From Sanghuangporus weigelae (lineage: Eukaryota > Basidiomycota > Agaricomycetes > Hymenochaetales > Hymenochaetaceae), in contig CP137318.1 in the NCBI GenBank assembly GCA_033182465.1, positions 3,472,001 to 3,536,000 on the forward strand: DNA of 64,000 nt, written 5' to 3'. The position numbers and the translations under genes are program-made. The notes under the pieces were generated by a model that was not told the DNA's origin, made no database searches, and was given only the letters and a program-made list of their open reading frames with translations. Shown here one piece after another: positions 58,001 through 64,000 of this stretch; position 1 is the stretch's first letter, and each line of letters opens with the position of its first letter.

Positions 58001-61000
58001 TCTTCATGAGAATATTAGCACAAATCTCACAGACCGGCACTCACTTCGCGTATAGTCTCTTCAGGAAATTCCGTCTTGTCAACGTCCCGCATGAGAGGCA
58101 GAAGATTTTGACAACCATCGCCTTGCTGTCTAGTGTCAACGACAAATGAGTATCGCTTCCACGAGCTTCTCAGGATGTATTCCACAGCTCGTCGCAAGGA
58201 GTCCCGATTTTTGGCGTCTTTGAGAAGAAGCTGAACAGCTTGCTTCGACTGTCCTTCCGCGAAAAGTAAATCCGCGGCTTCATGTATTCTTCCGAACTTT
58301 TCCAAGACCATGGCTCGAGCGACATCTAGGCCAGTATCTTCCAAAAACTCCAGTGCATCTTCATGAGAATCAAATGACTCTACAGCTTTTCTGTTTGCCG
58401 GAGTCAACGAAATATCAATCCAAAGAACGAGTAAACTCACTCAAGCCTTTCGACGTGGATATAATGGAGTCGTGAAGATCCGATTATCGTCTCTGTGGTA
58501 CCAGGATCAACCGAATTCGTCGTTTTGATGATTCTAATAGCGTCATCAAACTTGAGGACTTTCGCATAGCACTTCGCAGCAATCGTATACTCTCCAGCTT
58601 TTTCATACAGCGAAGCTGCTTGATAGATGTCGTTAGCGTCCGCGAAACATTCTGCTGCATTAAGAAAGTATGCTCTCTGGATACGTTGTTTGGGAGAATT
58701 TTCCCCGCAACTTCGGAACGCGCAAGCTGCCTTATTGAATGCATCGATACGCGCTTCTTGAGTTCTACTTCGCGGGATATTTCTCGCTTCATGCCTTAAA
58801 TCATAGGCCTCGGCGACCTTGCTCTCAAAAACGAGCTTAGCTCGTTTGAAGCAGCGGATTGCCTCGCGATATTGCATCTTCTTGAAAAATTCTCTGCCTT
58901 GTTCGGCCCACTCCGCTTCTGTGGAAGCCGCTGTAATAATATCCCGTCAGAATAGCCACGAAGAATGACATTGTTATCTTACCTGCAAGTTTAGGAGCTT
59001 TTTCCGAATCCCACAATTCGACCTTATCCTTTTGATGAAGTAGGAACTACGCCGTACGTAAGTTTCAATGCTCATTAAGAGAACAAGCCTTCGCTTACCT
59101 TCATGGGTTCTCCTTTATCAGAGCGGTCGATGATCCATAAATTCTTTCGAGCTCTTGTGACGGCGACATAGAGAAACTTCAACTGGGGTAGAGGCTCTCT
59201 GGTAAGAATAGTACAAAGCGGAAGAATCGCCAAAATACCTCGGTGCATATTCCAGCATGTCGAAGATCGTCAAATCGTGGCACTGCTATGCTGCTTTCTT
59301 CATCTATCGCCAAGAAATTCAAAACGACCCTCCATTGTGACGCGATACAAGACGAATCTTCAAAAAAGTTGTAGAGTAGCACCTGGATTGACGAATTAGA
59401 TAGTCACTGAGAATCTTCGGAACTGTCCCCTTACGTCATCAAACTCAAGGCCCTTGCTCTCGTAAAGAGTCCTATCGACCCATTGAGATCAAGTAATCGC
59501 ATTCAGCATCTTACTCACAAGACATTTCCTATTTCTCCGACCTGAACACGAAGTTCATCCTTTACACGATTGTTTCGAACCAAAATACCTGAGAAATGGA
59601 GGAGATGAGAATCATCTTCCAGCGAAACCAATATACTCAAATGGAAGCGTCTTACATTGTCTGGCTCCGAACTCGATCGAACTCCCGCTGAAGAAACATT
59701 CTTAGAAACATTTCATCCCCCTGAATGGAGATTGACGACTCACTCTTCTCCTGACAGGAACTGTCTGTAGAGGTCTTTCCGACCCGTGAAAAACACGGGT
59801 TTTAATCCATCGACAACGCCTCTCTCCCTTTGAAGAGCATCAATGGAATGAGGCCAGAAATGAGTTATGAGCTCGATAATTAGAGACGCGCAATTGACAA
59901 TGCCGCCGTGGCTGCGATAGTTTGTCGTCAATTGAAAAAAAGCTGGTTGCACAATGACCTTCTCGGAAGCCATTGGATACAATTGCCGCTGTACACGCTG
60001 TCAGTGATTGTCATCCGACACCTCCGCAGTTCCGGAACCAACCTCGTAATCATACAACGATGCTTTCAGATCATTGAATCTGAAGGAACTTCCGATCGAT
60101 ATGGTCTGAGCTGTATCTCCAGCCCAAAACAATCCATGAGGATTCCGGCACAGACTGCGCAAGACTGGAACCAAAATCAGTGAGACATAAATATGTAATA
60201 AAATGGACCCTTACAGAACGCATCAATAATCAAATTGTCTTGCGCTTCGTCCACATAACTGAAAGAGCAGGTCAGTGATGAGAGTGAAATACAAAGTTCT
60301 ACGCACAGGTAATCGACAGACAAGTCGTAGCGTCCCTTGATTTTTTGGATAATTGCATGTGAACTAGAGAATTCATTTGGATTGGTTGAAAGGCACTCAG
60401 TTGAAATGCAACATACCGGTCTGCAATATCATAGTCCCAATATTGCCTTTTGAGTACCAAATACTTTTCAAACAGGCGATAGATTCTATCACGGTCGTTG
60501 GCAAATGTTGACCGCGTCCGTTTGCTAAGATCGAGATATGTCTCTCGGTTTAAGTAACCGTCCGGCGCTTCAAGGGATTCCTGCGAGCCCTTTATGATTC
60601 CTAAAACGCAGAGTCAGAGGCAATCAACTGGCAACATCGGATTCTTCAGGTGCCCACCGATGAATTCGCTAAAGACAAGCGCTGGGTCTATTGAAATGAA
60701 TGGTTTGTTAGTGTTTCCATTGGCGTGGTCGAGCAACACACCCAAACGTCTGGCGAGATCTTCCGGAAAATGAGGCCAATACTCATTGCAAAAGCGCTCG
60801 AAATCTACAAAGGAGCCTTGCATCTCGTCATCATCCTGCGTCTCTCCGTCCACACCCGCGTTCCCGATGCCGTAACGTCTAAATACGCGCCTTTCCGTTG
60901 CAACGTTCGGCCGGTTAAAGGAGATGCCTAAATCTGCCTCCACGAGTTTGCATAACTTTACCATTCCATGTCAGCCACCTTAATTCGCTCCCAAAACTAT

Positions 61001-63533
61001 TTGAAGTACTTAAACTTGCCTTATCATAGGTCAGAAACAACGGGAAATGCTGGTCCTGAAGTTCGCTGAATCGCTTCGGCAGATTGTCTCTCCAGTCATC
61101 GTCATCATCCGTGGCGACTAGTCCCTCGGGCTCGGCTTGTGATTGGGCATTTTGGAGTGAGCTGGATTCACCCGATGCCGCCGAAAGGAAATCGGCAAAT
61201 TTTGCATAAAATTCTTTCACTTTGTCTGCCAAGACACGAGATTGGGTCACAAAGAGTTGACGCGGCTTCGCATCCAATTCGCTAGAATGCGCATGCGCAG
61301 TCCTCTCGATACCAAAAATTTTGAATGTCATCGTGGTCGTTTTTCTGATAAATGTATGAGCTCGTGAAATAACAGAGGAGAATTGCGTAATACCCTGTGC
61401 CGCTTCGCCCAAGGACGTAACAAGACGAAGGATGCTCAATGACTTCCCGTTCATATGGCCTAAATGAAAATATCAGCTATAGTCGAGCAGACATTCCGAG
61501 TTACTCACGATACAGAGAAGACTGCTGATGAATCCTTGTCATGCAGGATGCCTATACAGATTGAGAAGTATAGCAACAGAAGGAGAGCAAAAGCTTACAG
61601 TTCAGCAATTCCTTTTGAGGTAAGATCAGATGGGAATTCAAAGAAGGAGGCGCGTCAGACGGACCTTTGAAAACGCCGAATACTTTTCTAGTCTATATAG
61701 AAAAAGTCGGTCATAACACCATCGAAAGACGCATGACAGACTTACACCAGCCATTGATGAACCTGTCACGAATTCAGGGAACAGAAATTTCAAGAATAAC
61801 AAACACCCTCGTACCAGTTCCTGATCGTTGGCATCAACGAAGCTATTCGTGGAGTCTGCAAGGGAATCCTCCGTTGAGACATCCGGCCAAGACTGAGGGA
61901 GATAAACATCATCTCCAATAGTCTGAGGTTTCTTTCGATACTCTATTCTGTAATCATGGTAAGGGCTGATTGGAGCGCGTTGCATGACTATGTATGAAGC
62001 AAACCTTCTGCGATACCCGGGTCCTTTCCTTTCCAGTTGAGCACTCAGCGACGCCCACATACGATTGTCCATCTGCGCGTGCGTGAAAATCCCATACATA
62101 CGAATACCTTGGGATTCACACTTGCGATTGTCATCAGTCGAGGCAGAAAAGGCGTTGTGAAAATCTGAAATCATACATTACGCTCGAAGTCTGAGACAAT
62201 GTCGATCTGATACTAGAAAGCTCATCTCAGCCTCATGTGCTCCGGGAATTCAAATATCGGCTTACAATGAGACGCAGGTCACCCGTCAGCTTCGCCTCGA
62301 AAATCGGAACGCCTTTATCTTGTCCTTTCAGCCTCTTCTGGTTATCATCAGAGAAAAAGCCGGTCGAAAGCTCCCTATACAGTGCATCAGAACAGAGTAA
62401 GACCGGGTATATCTGCGACGTTTACGAACTTTATTTTCTTTAGTATCACTTTGAATATTTTCTTATCGCGACGGTAGTTTCGCATGTCCTTAATGGCTGT
62501 TGTCGACATAAAAATTCGCCACTCTCCTAAACCTTCGGCACTTTCGAAGAATAGAGAGGCTTTAACTGGTTGCACGCGAGGATATGCGGACGACGTCCTA
62601 GGGACAGACTGTTCCTCTGTCATGGTCCCGCCTTCAGTTGTGGCAGTCTTGGTAGGATCCGGTGAGGATACAGTGTCTTCCGACGGGATACACTGCTCCT
62701 GAATGGCCTCAGAAAGTACCGGATTTCTCAGAAGATCGATGAAGCGCTAAACAATTGAACGCAGTCAGAGCTATTATTGCTTTATCACAAATCGGCTTAC
62801 ATTGAGGAGCTCTTTCTCTTTCTCGAAAAGCCTCAGAGATAGCTCTTGCGCTTCTTCCTGTGAAGATGGGACGGATTCGTTTAAAGCACGGAACGGTTTT
62901 TCATCGATATTCAAAGTATCTTTGCGCCGTCTCGCTTGCTGCTTGGCATGCTTCTGAGAAACTGACATTTTCCTCTTCGTAATCTTTGGAGAGGTTTCGC
63001 CATCCTGATGTACGGCTACATTTTCTTGACGAAGAAGACCTGAATCACCAAGACTATTGATGACTTGTTGAGCCGATTGAACGAACTGGAAGTCTTCAGC
63101 CAAAGAAGGAGGAGCTGGGTAGTCCGACGAATAAGGAAGGAAGATAGCGAATCCTGCTAGCCTGTTGAGAGCGACAAGACTTGATGAAGACGTGTCGCAG
63201 GCCGCGAGATCAAATCCAGCCAATAGATCTTCGCGTAGAAGAAAGGCCGTTCCTTCGTCGGCGACTGCGAGCCCGGAATGAGCGGAAAGAAAGGTGACGG
63301 TTCAGAAGACAGGACTCACCGAATAAGGTATACTCGAATAGCTTGCTTCTGCTTTCTGTTGTAAGCAATGCGGAGAGTACGTCGGACGCGCCTCCGGAGA
63401 AGACAGTCGTTCTGAGGTATTCCAGAGCGCGGGAAAGACCCTCTTCGCCGTCGACGAGATCTCGTTCAAACGCATCAGAGTCGAATTTCAGAAAAGGTTT
63501 TTTGGACTTTCTGGTAACAGGGGAACGAGACAT
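55039..63533 (-). CDS. TRANK1-like UvrD/SF1 helicase-domain protein
   Basis: One minus-strand gene of about 8.5 kb with many short introns, from ATG 63533 (MSRSPVTRKSKKP) to TAG at 55039 (SLNVDDEY end). SF1 motifs of the UvrD/TRANK1 kind are present: Walker A GRSGTGKTTTM, interrupted by a 49-nt intron (61345-61393); motif II DEAQD (60234-60251); TTNYRSH (motif IV region); and motif VI YVAVTRARKNLW (59135-59170). Upstream lies the block MYGIFTHAQMDNRMW typical of fungal TRANK1-like proteins. Downstream of motif VI come TPR-like helices (REAIRCFKRAKLVFESKVAEA, ECFADANDIYQAASLYEKAG) and an IQ-like stretch (ALRIQRWYRAIRARL). Helicase activity and biological role are not established. Single-gene status is inferred from the continuous strand, motif order and lack of another start. 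Confidence 0.8.
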
Positions 63534-64000
63534 GATGGGGGTTTCGAGTTGGGGGTATAGCTCCTTTGCTGGATGCTGAGTACCTTTTATCTATCATCTT
63601 ATGGCTTCGTGTTACCATGTCAGGTGTCAATTTCGAGGCCCAGAAGCATGAAAACGCGGAGTTGGACATGTAAGATGGGCGCTTATTGTGCACTTCTGGA
63701 GGGGTCATAGGAAAGAGACGCCAAAGTTAGGTATTTAAGCGCCCGTGGCGTGAACACCAAACGTCACGTTCCGTTTTAGTTATATCCACGTAAGAAGCAG
63801 GAAAATTCGATTAGGAGATCAGACGAGGTCAGAATTCATTCAAAGGCCAAAAGAGACATCTAGATAGATTCTGTAATAAGAGAGCAGACGGAGAGAGTCT
63901 GTATTTTCCGTCGAAATGGAACAAAGTAGACACAGACATAGCAGAAGGCTGGTGGCGCACCACGAGGTACCTTTCATGATGCAAAACCTTAGATCTTGAG
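63534..64000. other. Upstream region of helicase gene
   Basis: 467 bases holding the promoter of the large minus-strand gene. No further gene is recognised before the window ends. Confidence 0.5.

Noticed and set aside
1-64000. tRNA, rRNA or other structured RNA genes
   Set aside because: I saw no A-box/B-box tRNA pattern or rRNA sequence by eye. A covariance-model scan would be needed to exclude small RNAs.

Overview
The window looks like nuclear DNA of a filamentous basidiomycete, most likely an Agaricomycete. Genes are dense and carry many short introns (about 50-65 nt, GT-AG, with CTAAC-like branch sites). Start codons sit in fungal contexts. The gene set is typical of mushroom-forming fungi: a TRANK1-like UvrD helicase, a half-size ABC ATPase, an F-box/LRR protein and a class 1 dihydroorotate dehydrogenase. 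The species cannot be named from the sequence.

Left half (1-32127) is a repeat-built accessory region. Positions 1-4504 hold old, diverged tandem units of about 3.85 kb. Each unit carries one full dual-specificity-phosphatase-like (DUSP) gene with an Asn/Thr/Ser-rich N-terminus, one broken DUSP fragment and decayed minus-strand ORFs. From 4505 a 13.8 kb block occurs twice head to tail (4505-18316 and 18317-32127). The copies differ at only a few substitutions and homopolymer lengths. Each copy holds a 4.2 kb unclassified AT-rich/TE-like segment, three Helitron-like non-autonomous elements (two direct, one inverted), a DUSP unit, and three minus-strand genes: class 1 dihydroorotate dehydrogenase, TRAPP subunit TRS31/TRAPPC5 and an HMG-box factor. 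The duplication junction at 18316/18317 cuts the 5' end of the HMG gene in copy 1 and gives it a new in-frame ATG. The HMG gene in copy 2 is intact.

Right half (33577-63533) is ordinary conserved gene space in convergent and divergent pairs: PARP (+), MFAP1 splicing factor (-), UMP1 proteasome maturation factor (+), malic enzyme (-), DNA polymerase alpha subunit B (-), NIC96/NUP93 nucleoporin (+), YJU2/CCDC94 splicing factor (-), F-box/LRR protein (-), ABC transporter (+) and a very large TRANK1-like helicase (-). MFAP1/UMP1 and POLA2/NIC96 share short divergent promoters of about 165 bp.

The most unusual content is the almost unmutated 13.8 kb tandem duplication with its junction-born HMG-box variant, and the Helitron cluster that shares the region with the DUSP array. 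Whether the duplication is real or an assembly product of two haplotypes cannot be settled from the sequence alone.
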